Source of the DNA: Leptobrachium leishanense
Lineage: Eukaryota; Chordata; Amphibia; Anura; Megophryidae
NCBI GenBank assembly: GCA_009667805.1
Contig: CM019067.1
Coordinates: forward strand, 67,963,997-68,027,996
Length of the DNA stretch: 64,000 nt
Direction of reading: 5' to 3'
Every line of letters starts with the position of its first letter. Within the stretch, counting starts at the first letter, position 1. The notes beneath the pieces were generated by a model. It did no database searches, had not been told where the DNA came from, and was given only the letters and a program-made list of their open reading frames with translations. This document shows positions 34,482 through 45,534 of this stretch, one piece after another. A program made the translations under genes and the position numbers.

Positions 34482-36121
34482 CAGTCAGGTCCAGAAATAT
34501 TGGGATGTCGACACAATTCTAACATCTTTGGCTCTATACACCACCACAATGGAGTTGGAATGAAACAACCACAATGTGCTTTAACTGCAGACTGTCAGCT
34601 TTAATTTGAGGGTATGTACATCCAACTCAGGTGAACGGTGTAGGACTTACAGCAGTTTGCAGATGTGCCTCCCACTTGTTAAGGGACCAAAAGTAATGGG
34701 ACAGAATAATAATCAGAAATCAAACTTTCCCTTCTTAATACTTGGTTGCAAATCCTTTGCAGTCAATCACAGCCTGAAGTCTGGAACGCATAGACATCAC
34801 CAGACGCTGGGTTTCATCCCTGGTGATGCTCTGCCAGGCCTCTACTGCAACTGTCTTCAGTTCCTGCTTGTTCTTGGGGCATTTTCCCTTCAGTTTTGTC
34901 TTCAGCAAGTGAAATGCATGCTCAATGGGATTCAGGTCAGGTGATTGACTTGGCCATTGCATAACATTCCACTTCTGTCCCTTCAAAAACTCTTTGGTTG
35001 CTTTTGCAGTATGCTTTGGGTCATTGTCCATCTGCACTGTGAAGCGCCGCCCAATGAGTTCTGCAGCATTTGCTGAATGTGAGCAGATAATATTGCCCGA
35101 AACACTTCAGAATTCATCCTGCTGCTTTTGTCAGCAGTCACATCATCAATAAATACAAGAGAACCAGTTCCATTGGCAGCCATACATGCCCACGCCATGA
35201 CACTACCACCACCATGCTTCACTGATGAGGTGGTATGCTTAGGATCATGAGCAGTTCCTTTCCTTCTCCATACTCTTCTCTTCCCATCACTCTGGTACAA
35301 GTTGATCTTGGTCTCATCTGTCCATAGGATCTTGTTCCAGAACTGTGAAGGCTTTGTTAGGTGTTGTTTGGCAAACTCTAATCTGGCCTTCCTGTTTTTG
35401 AAGCTCACCAATGGTTTACATCTTGTGGTGAACCCTCTGTATTCACTCTGGTGAAGTCTTCTCTTGATTGTTGACTTTGACACACATACACCTACCTCCT
35501 GGAGAGTGTTCTTGATCTGTTGTGAAGGGTGTTTTCTTCACCAGGGAAAGAATTCTTCGGTCATCCACCACAGTTGTTTTCCGTGGTCTCCCGGGTCTTT
35601 TGGTGTTGCTGGGCTCACCGGTGCGTTCCTTCTTTTTGAGAATGTTCCAAACAGTTGTTTTGGCCACGCCTAATGTTCTTGCTATCTCTCGGATGGGTTT
35701 GTTTTGTTTCTTCAGCCTAATGATGGCTTGTTTCGCTGATAGTGACAGCTCTTTGGATCTCATCTTGAGAATAGACAGCAACAGATTCCAAATGCAAATA
35801 GCACACTTGAAATGAACTCTGGGCCTTTTATCTGCACATTGTAATTGGGGTAATGAGGGAATATCACACACCTGGCCATGGAACAACTGAGAAGCCAATT
35901 GTCCCATTACTTTTGGTCCCTTAACAAGTGGGAGGCACATCTGCAAACTGCTGTAATTCCTACACCGTTCACCTGAGTTGGATTTACATACCCTCAAATT
36001 AAAGCTGACAGTCTGCAGTTAAAGCACATTGTGTTGGTTTCATTCCAACTCCATTGTGGTGGTGTATAGAGCCAAAGATGTTAGAATTGTGTCGATGTCC
36101 CAATATTTCTGGACCTGACTG
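34482..36121 (-). mobile_element. Tc1/mariner transposon, complete but frameshifted (1640 bp)
   Basis: Ends CAGTCAGGTCCAGAAATATT and its complement, flanked by TA on both sides. The inverted repeats extend inward well over 100 bp with small differences. Transposase is on the reverse strand (34735-35763). The left flank is minisatellite but the right flank (36124 on) is not, so the locus was rearranged after insertion. Confidence 0.9.
34735..35763 (-). pseudogene. Tc1-like DD34E transposase, two frameshifts
   Basis: Cut-and-paste transposase that binds the terminal repeats and integrates at TA. It starts MRSKELSLSAKQ at 35763. An N-terminal helix-turn-helix region (IREIARTLGVAKTTVWNILK) and a GRPRKT hook come first. 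The first catalytic D lies in WTDETKINLYQ, the second in QMDNDPKHT, and the E in LNPIEHAF. There are 34 residues between the second D and the E, which defines DD34E. Frame changes fall near 35515 and 35045, so no functional protein is made. Total span, about 343 codons, is normal for the family. A glycine-rich block (KHGGGSVMAW) is intact. Confidence 0.9.
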
Positions 36122-36123
36122 TA

Positions 36124-36537
36124 CCTTGATCTCACATACTGAAGGTAAAGGGCTGATTTTTGGTGCTTTACAGGGTTTGCCCTCCTGCACTATGTATGTT
36201 TCAATGTACTTCCAGCCAGGTCATCCCTGCAGCAAGACTCCGCTCTGTGTCTTTGTTTTGATCCCAAAGTGGATTTTGTTTCTGGGGGAGCATAAATAAA
36301 GGCCCACCAGTTTACCTCATGTTTGACAAGCAGCATGAGCAGGTATGGTTTGCTATGTAGCAGCCTGTGGTTTCATTTTGGTTAGGACTCGCCCTTATAG
36401 AGGTGCCTTGACGCTGGCGGGCGAGCTAGTCTTATAATGGCCATTGATAAGAAACCAAACCTCTAATTGTGTTTAGTTTCACACGGTATAATTGGAGTAA
36501 GCGCAGATGACATTTTTTTCTTTGTTATGTTCTACAC
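36124..36537. other. Non-repeat sequence between two Tc1 copies
   Basis: No tandem or terminal repeats. It separates two Tc1 copies that both adjoin the minisatellite on their outer sides. Confidence 0.4.
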
Positions 36538-37294
36538 ATGCTTTGGGTCATTGTCCATCTGCACTGTGAAGCGCCATCCAATGAGTTCTGCAGCAATTGG
36601 CTGAATGTGAGCAAATAATATTGCCCGAAACACTTCAGAATTCATCCTGCTGCTTTTGTCAGCAGTCACATCATCAATAAATACAAGAGAACCAGTTCCA
36701 TTGGCAGTCATACATGCCCACGCCATGACACTACCACCACCATGCTTCACTGATGAGGTGGTATGCTTAGGATCATGAGCAGTTCCTTTCCTTCTCCATA
36801 CTCTTCTCTTCCCATGACTCTGGTACAAGTTGATCTTGGTCTCATCTGTTCTTGCTATCTCTCTGATGGGTTTGTTTTGTTTCTTCAGCCTAATGATGGC
36901 TTGCTTTTCTGATAGTGAAGGCTCTTTGGATCTCATCTTGGGAGTTGACAGCAACAGATTCCAAATGCAAATAGCACACTTGAAATGAACTCTGGGCCTT
37001 TTATCTGTACATTGTAATTGGGGTAATGAGGGAATATCACACACCTGGCCATGGAACAGCTGAGAAGTCAATTGTCCCATTACTTTTGGTCCCTTAACAA
37101 GTGGGAGGCACATTTGCAAACTGCTGTAAGTCCTACACCGTTCAACTGAGTTGGATGTACATACCCTCAAATTAAAGCTGACAGTCTGCAGTTAAAGCAC
37201 ATTGTGTTTGTTTCATTCCAACTCCATTGTGGTGGTGTATAGAGCCAAAGATGTTAGAATTGTTTTGCTGTCCCAATATTTCTGGACCTGACTG
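36538..37294 (-). mobile_element. Tc1/mariner transposon, second copy, truncated and internally deleted
   Basis: Same family and orientation as 34482-36121. The right terminus ends CCTGACTG at 37294 followed by TA. The other end is cut at about 36538, inside the QMDNDPKH motif. An internal deletion joins REIAR to TDETK, with a short TGT microhomology at the junction. Confidence 0.85.
36540..36936 (-). pseudogene. Tc1 transposase deletion derivative
   Basis: The frame stays open across the internal deletion. It retains MRSKEPSLSEKQ, the start of the DNA-binding region, and TDETKINLYQ with the first catalytic D, then stops at the truncation after DNDPKH. The DE part with the catalytic glutamate is gone. 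The 5' extension of the open frame (up to 37170) is untranslated element sequence. Confidence 0.75.
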
Positions 37295-37296
37295 TA

Positions 37297-37348
37297 TGCC
37301 TCTATACATACACACTGTTATACAGTATGCCCCCATACATACACACTG
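37297..37348. repeat. 26-bp minisatellite, block 4
   Basis: About two units between the Tc1 end and the CR1 insertion. Confidence 0.7.
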
Positions 37349-37928
37349 ATTAGCAGTAGGAAAAGGGAAGTGCTCATGCCACTGTACAAAGCACTGGTGA
37401 GACCTCACTTGGAGTACTGTGTGCAGTACTGGAGACCGTATCTCCAGAATGATATAGACATCTTAGAGAGAGTTCAGAGAAGGGTTACTAAAATGGTGTA
37501 CGGCTTGAAGGAGAAAAGTTACCAGGAAAGGTTTAATGATCTTAACATGTACAGCTTGGAAAAAAGACGAGACAGAGGAGATATGATAGAAACATTTAAA
37601 TACGTAAAGGGAATCCACAAGGTAGAGGAAGGGAGTATATTTAAACGGAAACAAAGTAGCAAAACAAAAGGACATAGTCTTAGATTAGAGGGGCAAAGGT
37701 TTAAAAGTAACATCAGGAAGCATTATTGTACTGAGAGGGTGGTGGATACATGGAACAGCCTTCCAGTTGAAGTGGTAGAGGCCAAAACAGTAATTGAATT
37801 TAAGCAGGCATGGGATAGGCATAAGGCTATCCTAAACAAAAGATAAATCCAGGTTAAGTATCCATGTAATTGGGCAGACTAGATGGACCGAAAGGTTCTT
37901 ATCTGCCGACATTTTTCTATGTTTCTAT
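37349..37928 (+). mobile_element. CR1 LINE 3' fragment inserted in the minisatellite
   Basis: 5'-truncated CR1. Coding runs to a stop at 37844-37846. The 3' UTR has 'gggcagactagatggacc' and the tail ttctatgtttctat, the hallmark of CR1. Minisatellite units resume directly after the tail. Confidence 0.9.
37352..37846 (+). pseudogene. CR1 reverse transcriptase C-terminal remnant
   Basis: About 160 codons: LMPLYKALVRPHLEYCVQYW, DIDILERVQRRVTKMVYGLK, LEKRRDRGDMIETFKYVKGI, then VVDTWNSLPVEVVEAKTV and the C-terminus LNKR. This is the thumb and C-terminal region after the catalytic core. There are no internal stops. It is nearly identical to the piece at 12752-13060. It is a dead-on-arrival insertion, not a gene. 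Confidence 0.85.
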
Positions 37929-38020
37929 ATGCCCCTATAAATACACACTGATATATTCCCCCATACATACACACTGATATATGCCCCTATACATACACAC
38001 ATGGCCCTATACATACCTAC
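37929..38020. repeat. 26-bp minisatellite, block 5 (end of array)
   Basis: Three or four units, then unrelated sequence from about 38020. Confidence 0.8.
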
Positions 38021-38978
38021 CCTGATGGGAAGAAATGGATCTGGGGCCTTGACGTGTGGTGTCAGGTTTTCTTTCCCGGTCTCCCTGACGTCAGTATAGG
38101 TGACCGTATAAAGCAATGTTTCTCTCAGAGCTACAGGAGGCATTGCCTGATCAGCTCACATGGTCAGCCATTTTCAGATACCTCCAGAGAGGTTCATGTC
38201 TTGTCTCTGGCAGGGTCACTCAGGGACATTCATTCAGTTGTCTCTAAGCCCCTCTTGCATTGTCTTGGCTCTGTGCTTAGGGTCATTGATCCCGAATCCA
38301 CATTTCGGGACCCCATCTAGACATATTGGGCGTGTGTGTGTTATTTAAAATCGAATTCACGGTCAAATAATTTGAAAATGGATCCTTTGTGATTATATAC
38401 AGTAAGTAATAAATGTTCCATGTTTACACACCCTAATGTAAAGGCTATACATGCTAATGTTCAGCAGAATATAAAATAAAATGAAGCTACAAAGCAAGGT
38501 GTTCAGGAGATTTATTCCAGCCGTACAGCTGCGTGGGAAACGGCTGATCCTGGCTTTTGACTTTAAAATGTAAAGATCTTGTTGTGTGGAACGCGAAGTT
38601 TGCAGAGCAGATATAAAATCATTGAATGAATTTGGGTGTGTCGTGTGCGTTCCTATTGCGGTTTCTTGTGTACCTTGTTCTACTAGATATTTTTGTTATT
38701 ACTTTTTTATGAACCCATTTTCGCTGCGAAGAAAAATGTTTTGGCTTGCCGGCTTGCCAGCTAATCACTTTCAGATACACCCACTGCTAGCGCTATGTAA
38801 ACTGTATCAAAACACGAGGATTTAATGTTTTTTTTGTGTGTAAAAGGCCTACATTCAACTCTTGAACTGCTCTCTGGCAGATTTATTAGCCTGACACTCA
38901 GAGGCATAAACCATAAGGCCCAGTTACCCAGTTTATGCTTTTTATTCCTAATCGATGCTCCTTTTCATTATAGGCACG
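38021..38978. other. No feature recognised
   Basis: Several short frames, none with a known motif. Confidence 0.4.
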
Positions 38979-38982
38979 TTAA

Positions 38983-39557
38983 AGGAACATGCTACTAAAA
39001 TATCCCCCCCCCCCCCTTTAAATGATTGGACAATTGCTGGTGACAGCATCTGCCCAATTTTTTAATTTTTATTTTTTATTTTAGGTTTAAATACTCACCT
39101 TTTCTCCCTCTGCGTGCTGCTCCTCCTCTTCAGATCAGGACTTCCGAAATGCAGAAGTCCATGCAGCTCTCTAACACAATTTGCGTACGGACACAATGCA
39201 AATTTCATACCACTGCTTATAATACTGAGTATTTTACACACACATAACGATGGACTGATGCTGCATGCCGCACGCAGAAGCAATCCACTTTCTGCCATGT
39301 CCCAGAATGCTCGCTGCTGCAAGCATTCGGAGAGAGGATGATGTCAGCATGCAGGGCGTGCTGACATCATTGGTGACCAATTTGGTGGCCAACAGACAGG
39401 ATATGCAAATCCAGTCTGCCTAGAGATGACTGTGCGGATGAAGGTCACTCCTCCACTTCACATATACAAAACGAGACCGGAGGGAGAGGAGGGGTGCACT
39501 CCATGCAGCCTGACCACTTTATCTTATTAAAGTATTCAGGGTGTGTCATATGTCCCT
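38983..39557. mobile_element. TTAA-flanked non-autonomous DNA element (575 bp)
   Basis: Flanked by TTAA on both sides (38979-38982 and 39558-39561) with ends AGGAACAT and ATGTCCCTT. This pattern is typical of amphibian Kolobok/T2- or piggyBac-type elements. The interior has poly-C, an AT-rich stretch and a GC-rich part. A partial related end (TTAA plus AGGAACAC) lies at 51030. Confidence 0.65.
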
Positions 39558-39604
39558 TTAAGAAATTTTGACTATGGCCATACTTTGGACCCTATCACCT
39601 CCAT

Positions 39605-39940
39605 CAAGCTAACGCTAAAGTGAGCTTTAGATTAAATGAGGTAACAGCGCTGCGCCTGAATCATCTATGATTCGCTAACAGGTTAAAAAACCAATTAGCA
39701 AGTCGGTAGTAGCGCTTTTTTGCGTAAGTTTACTGTACTTCGCGCTCCCTATATTTAACACGGGGAGCGCAAAGTGCAAGCACAGAGTAACTAGTGCTAG
39801 GATCACTTGGTCCTAACGCTAGTTACTAAGAGCTGGCGCTAACAAAAATGTTAACACCAGCTCAGAGGTGTAGCTAATTGATTCCGCTGCTGCAAAATCA
39901 GTTAGTAGCAGCTGAAAAGCCCCCCAGAAATCAAATACTC
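39605..39940 (+). repeat. Family M repeat
   Basis: Same order of blocks as 23690-24000: bases around gctaacaggttaaaaaacc, gtagtagcgcttttttgcg, tactgtacttcgcgctccct, then aatcagttagtagcagctga. Class unknown. Confidence 0.55.
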
Positions 39941-41400
39941 AGCTCATTTCCCACGGCAAGAACGGCAGCCCGATCCGCTGCTCCTGGCCTCCAGGAGCAG
40001 AGGGAAACTGGGGGAAAAAAGTCCCCAGTCTTCCTCCGCGATCACTCCGCCGACCAGCAAGATCTCGTGAGAGGTGAGATTCTGCCGGTCATGTGACCCA
40101 GCAGCACAATCCTTCATGGAGTCCTATGGACTCCACAGAGCAGATGCTTGGGACGGCATGTAAGCACTGCCCCCAGCATCCGCGAGCCTAGCAGCCGCTA
40201 CAGGGGAGCCTGCCAGACTCAGCACCTGCCCCGCGATCTGATGGCGAAACCAGGCCCCAAAGTGGAAATTAGCAATCACAATTTTTTTCCCCCTTAGCAT
40301 CCTGGTTTTAGTGAGGGCCACACGATAGTGCCCTTTGGCTGTACAAATGTCCAGAAAAGTATGAGCTGAATTTGGCCATGGAAAACCAGACCTGCCAAGG
40401 CACATGGTTTTCCCTTAGACTTCCCTAACACCTGACAGCCCTAGGCTTAAATAAATAAAATTAAAGCCTTGCAAGCCCATGCATGAGCAGTCATTAAGCA
40501 TTATATAGCACCAGCCCTGATAAGTAGCTGGCCATCCTTTTGCGCACGGGACAACACAACATGTCTCACCTAAACCTAGACCTGTCAAAGTTGGAAGGTC
40601 TGTATCTATCTAGGAAGCCCTTACGGAGGTGCAAGCAGGGTCCAGGCATGAGCCCCATGCCCTTGAAGGCTCTTTGCCTCGGAAAAATCAACTCACATAG
40701 GAATTGATTTTTTTTCCTTGGTGGTTGAAGTGAGTAAAGCATAACCTCTCATGAGGCGGCAGGGGCCATCTAGAGCCTGGGGTACATTGGGAGGAATCAT
40801 GACGGTTCATCAATGGCATTTTTTTTTTACATCTATCTATCTCTACCATTTTTACCTGTCTCTCCTGTCCTACTCACAACTTATTCTTTTTGCATTTAAA
40901 AAAGAATAATAGCATAGCATTTACTGGATTTGATGCCAATCGGATCCTCTTTGAAGCTAGGGAGTTACCACACTGACGTATGGCCAAATATGGAAAAGAG
41001 TTGAATGACTTTGGATAAAACCAATAAGTTCACACCGAGTGAGATTTAAACTATGATAAAAATTGATTGATGTCAGAAACGTGCTGAAATCTGAGCATCG
41101 TATGCATATTATGTTATATTTACCATCGTATGCCTTGGCTGTGGCCTCACTAAATGAAGCAGTAACTTGTAATTGTCTGGATGTTATCTTTACATCTGAC
41201 TTTCCTGTCTCAGTACATTCACAGGTTTACTTACGCTGAAAGATTAAAGCTTTTAATTTTAAAGACTCTGGCGATTGAATGTGACCCCCCCGGCAATTAG
41301 GAGTAAGCTTGTCAAGACAAGTTGGTTTACATAGGCGTACATTAGTAAATCCAACACAGAATCCAGCAAGCCTAGGAGCAGATATGAATGTGTTACTATC
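39941..41400. other. No gene recognised
   Basis: Short frames at 39878-40405 have no known motif. No supported repeat. Confidence 0.4.
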
Positions 41401-41960
41401 CTAATATTTATTTATATAGCGCCACAAATTCCGCAGCGCTTTACAAGATCAGTCTTCACAAGGGGTAAGTTGATACATTAGAATACCACACATGGATGAT
41501 GACCTGATTCAGGGGGGGTCCCTGTTCCCAAAGGAACTTACAATCTATAAGATGTACAAGTATTTTGTGAGGTAGGTGCATCCATATCGTTAGGTGTCGT
41601 GCCCGAGGACACTCGCTGGTGACGTCTTCTGAGTGGGATCGAGTCAGCTTTCCATGATTGTAGATCAGCGACCTGGTGGTTAGGTTGAACCCGTTTTTTT
41701 GTAAAGTCGAGATATGCTTCTCCGTAGTTGTATTGGTGGGATGTGCTGAATGGGATTTTTGACTAGCTTCTCCGTGGTCGAAGGGCAGAGATGTTACCAC
41801 TGGACTCCACAGCCGATATTGTTTGATAGGCAGGTATGTACAGTTAGATGTGTTGCCCAAGGACACTTACTGGAAAGGTGCTCTCCCTGGGATACCAAAC
41901 TAGGTCTCCACAGTTATAAGGCAGTGATGTTAGTTACCTCAACTCCATCCATCTGTTAAT
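41401..41960 (-). mobile_element. LINE 3' end remnants, reverse
   Basis: 'tagcgccacaaattccgcag'cgctttacaa and 'aggaacttacaatctataag' match L2 3' ends in reverse (41401-41550). From about 41590 there are two or three diverged copies of a gttaggtgt-tgcccaaggacac-tactgg block, also present at 14085-14130. The order suggests a LINE tail region with local duplications. Confidence 0.5.
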
Positions 41961-42993
41961 ATAAACTTTCCATAAATGTTTTATATTTTAATTTTATATT
42001 ACCGATCCTCTTCAATGCAGACACATTTTACACGCATGTTCTGAGCCCATTTTGGCCATTGTTTTGCTCATTTCGACGCTATTTGAATAATGTTTTATTG
42101 CAGAACCCACACTTATGACATACCATATTTTTGTTTATTGGACTCTGTTACTATTAAAAAGTTTACATTTACAATTCGAAAATTCATCAAATACAGCGTG
42201 TAAATTAATTTTCCCACTTTTTTTTCATAAAAACCTTTTTGAGTTGCATATTTTAAGCAAAACTAAGAATTTTTTTGTTGTATTTTGAAGGAATAAAATC
42301 TCTATGTTTTTAAGACGCTGAACATGGCATTTTATTTATAAATACTTGTAACTGTAACTGTCATATTGGCAACATGTAACCAAGTTGGTCAATCAGAGAC
42401 AGGTTGCACTGACTGGACAATTTTTTTTCACATGGCCAAAATACATCAAATCAATCAAAGAAACGGTAAAAGATCTCTTTGAACTCTTTTGATTGGCTTG
42501 ATTTAGGGCAGCCATGAGTACACAATTGGCCAATCAGAGAACAGGATTCTCTAATTGGGCAACTTGAGTACACTTGACCAAACTACTTGAGACAATGCAT
42601 GGAACTCCATCTATGGAGCAATCTCATTGGCTGATAATATGAAATTATATTATATAAACAATTTGTAAAATCTCCATCTTTGGCGCTCTCTCATTGGCTG
42701 AATCAAATTTGTAAAAAGGATTGCTATTGGATAGCATTTCTTCTTAAATATCTCTGAGCCAATGTGACTTATTCAAAAAGAAGACTGTGGTTTGGAAGGA
42801 CCAATGTGGTGCTGCCAATTGCTGAAAGGTAAGTATAATTTACTAATGGGATTTTAATAAATTTTAAAATATTTTAGGGGTTTACCATTAGATTAGGCTG
42901 AAGTTGAATGGGGTGATATGGCATTATTTATTATAGAATTCATAGGGAACGTAGAGTATTTAACTGTTGGGATTTTAACAGTAGATTTCATGC
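41961..42993. other. No gene recognised
   Basis: Several ccaatcagag / cattggctga motifs recur at 42390-42720, possibly a diverged repeat. No terminal repeats found. Confidence 0.35.
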
Positions 42994-44038
42994 AACCCCT
43001 TCACTATCAAGTGATTACCCCAAAAAACATTGTTAGGAACCAATGTTTTTTTTTTTTAAATCATTTTTAATTATAGTGTAAGACATATTTAGAAATGAAT
43101 TCTTTTACTGTACTAACATATTTGGTCAGTAGATGGTGCCATCTACTGCCAAATTGAGTTGCAGCCCATGGTTCAGTGCAACAAATGTATTGGCTTGCTG
43201 AATGTCCGATGTCAGGACATCCAGTTAGCTGATTTTACACAGTTTTAGCTCTTTGGGGGCACCTTCTGCACCCAAAGGCAAACGCAATTTGTCTGCAGTA
43301 AACAAATTTCATTTGATTTTCGGCTGCAGACCTGCAGATCGAGATATCTCAATATCGGGGCACCAAATGGTGCCTTTGAAGACTGAGATATCTCGATCTC
43401 GGTAGTGAAGGTTTAAGGGGATTAAGTTGGAGCATAGCTCCTTTAAATTTTAATGGGGTAAAATTTAAACTTTATGTTTCATATTTGTGGGGTTAATTGG
43501 TCCTTTGTAAATAAGCAAGCAAAGCCACGGGGTTTTGAATGGGGAGCTGCAACCTACCCTCTCTACATATTAACCCCTAACTCCCCTGCTTAACCCTTTC
43601 GCTCCTGAGACCGAGATAATTCGGTATTTCAAAGACACCATCAGGTGCCCGATATCGAATTATCTCGATCCGCAGCTCAGAAGGACAAACGCAAATGAAA
43701 TTTGTTTGCTTTTGATCTGCAGAAGGTGCCCCCAAAGTTTTAGCCCTGTGGGCATATTGCCCGAGGTGCTAAATCTGTTTAAAATCAGTTGAAGAATGCC
43801 CTGACATATTTTGCTTTCCGCAGCATATGCAGGAAAATATGAGCTGCAGCTCAAACTGCTGTAACACCATTTGGCCAGTTGATGGCGCTATCTGCCTGCC
43901 AAATAGTTTATTACAGTAAGAAATACACTGGGAATATTCCCAAATATTTCTTACTGTATAATTAATTAAAATGATTTTTCAAAAACCACTGGTTCCTGAC
44001 AATGTTTTTTTGGAAAATCACTTGGTAGTGAAGGGGTT
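42994..44038. mobile_element. Long inverted-repeat element (about 1045 bp)
   Basis: Ends AACCCCTTCACTATCAAGTG and CACTTGGTAGTGAAGGGGTT. Both arms carry, in mirror order, aacattgt, gatggcgcc/tctactgccaaat, tttgggggcacc plus ctgcagatc, and gagatatctcgat-type blocks. The arms are imperfect over roughly 450 bp. Class unknown. A reverse frame at 43660-43854 is an arm artefact. Confidence 0.65.
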
Positions 44039-44360
44039 AATACGCTGGTTCTCCAGACGGGGTAAGATAACATTGTGGCCATGTAATTCGCAGTGATGTT
44101 ATGTGACCTAAGCCTTGCGGCTGGGCTGATCCCCGCTTTCAATGCCGGAACACCCTACTGTGAGGACTCAGGTGCTTTGTGAATTTGGCGGGATGCTTGG
44201 CAGTGATATCGTGCCAATATCGATGCATAGTGAATCACACCCATAGACAGGTACGTACGTATTTTCTTGACCAATATGTCCTCATTTAATCTATTTTTCA
44301 GTCACGTGAGATCTATAAAAAAGTTTAAAACCAAGAACCTGGATGTCGAAGAGTAGACAT
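44039..44360. other. No feature recognised
   Basis: No supported gene or repeat. Confidence 0.4.
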
Positions 44361-44363
44361 TAA

Positions 44364-45531
44364 GGCTAGGGTCAGACGAACGCAGTCTGAGCGCACTCTG
44401 CGTGCGTGCATAACGGACGGACCTTCTGACGGAAGATACTGTAGAAACCACATGGTCCGTTTTTTATGAGGGACGTAGAAAAAAAGAAAATATGGGAAAC
44501 AAAATGAATATGAAAAAGGATATGAAAAGGCATTTTGTGCGTCAAGGTACTGGACATCGCAAATGCGCTGCTTCTGACGTCTCCTCATCACGCACACAAA
44601 ACGCTACGTGGACGTGGTGGACGTGGCGCACTCTGCGCGTCCGTGTTAGCGGTTTTACATTCTTGCATAACTTGCGTTCGTTTGCTACGTGCGTTGTGCT
44701 TGCACAGTTCGGTGCGGACGCACTTAGGGCTCTATTACACTCGTCGTGCAAAAATGTGTGCGTGCACAAAAACGCATTAACGCGAGGGGCAAAACCCTTC
44801 GCCCTGAACATCGTATTCTGATGTTTGCGCAAATGATCTGCGTTAACGTCTAACGCGAGTGACCCTGCGCGAGTGCAAGTTCGTGCGTGCATCCCATACT
44901 TAACATTGTGAGCGCAAATGCGTTCGTGCGCTGGTACGCGGATGGTATTACAATCGATGAGCAAATTTGTAGGAACGGCGTTTGCGCGCATAATTTTAAG
45001 GTCTTTTAAAAGCTGGTGGTAACGGAAAATCTGAACGTTCTGGCAGAAACCAAATACACCGGTCCAAAAAAAAAAATACAGCAAAGTATAGTTACACATT
45101 CTACACATACCCAAACAATAAAATTGAGAAGTTGTGCATGTTTTTATTATTGCTGCAGCATATATACTCAGATTGATTTTGGCAGGCTCAAAAACAATTG
45201 TGGTTCTTAATTCTAAATCGCGTGAAAAAACAGTCTGCCCACCGATTTCTGCGTGCAACGTTAATGCGGGCGCGTTTTTGCGCGTCTTTTTTACACGCGT
45301 TATTTTTTGACGAAAGAAAAAATGCGCTCAGATCGTAATACCAGTGTTAATTTACGCGCGTTAACGTTTAACTCTGCGCGCAAAAAAATTGCTCTGCGCA
45401 TACAAATTTGCGCGGAGAATGTAATAGAGCCCTTAGTCTGTGGGTCTCTATTGCTCATGATTCTATGCTACGACAGATGTTAAACTGTGCGGCAACACAG
45501 ACGTGATCACTGCGTTCGTCTGACATGGGCC
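44364..45531. mobile_element. Family B-like element, copy 4, split by a family C element
   Basis: Left end GGCTAGGGTCAGACGAACGC and right end GCGTTCGTCTGACATGGGCC. Target duplication TAA on both sides (44361-44363 and 45532-45534). The body differs from copies 1-3, so it is a subfamily. A family C element fills 44727-45432. Overlapping frames on both strands, including 44542-45258 reverse, are artefacts of CpG-rich repeat sequence. Confidence 0.75.
44727..45432. mobile_element. Family C element, copy 2 (706 bp), nested
   Basis: Ends GGGCTCTATTAC and GTAATAGAGCCC with target duplication TTA (44724-44726 and 45433-45435). Shares with copy 1 the 'aacgcgaggggcaaaaccct' block and the 'cagcaaagtatagttacaca' block. 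Confidence 0.85.
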
Positions 45532-45534
45532 TAA

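Noticed and set aside
29140..38020. Regular repeat-spacer look reminiscent of a CRISPR array
   Set aside because: Units are contiguous with no unique spacers, the setting is eukaryotic, and there are no cas genes. It is a minisatellite.
44492..45258. 238-codon reverse frame and overlapping forward frames
   Set aside because: They span family B and C transposon ends, which are CpG-rich and stop-poor; no domain is recognisable.
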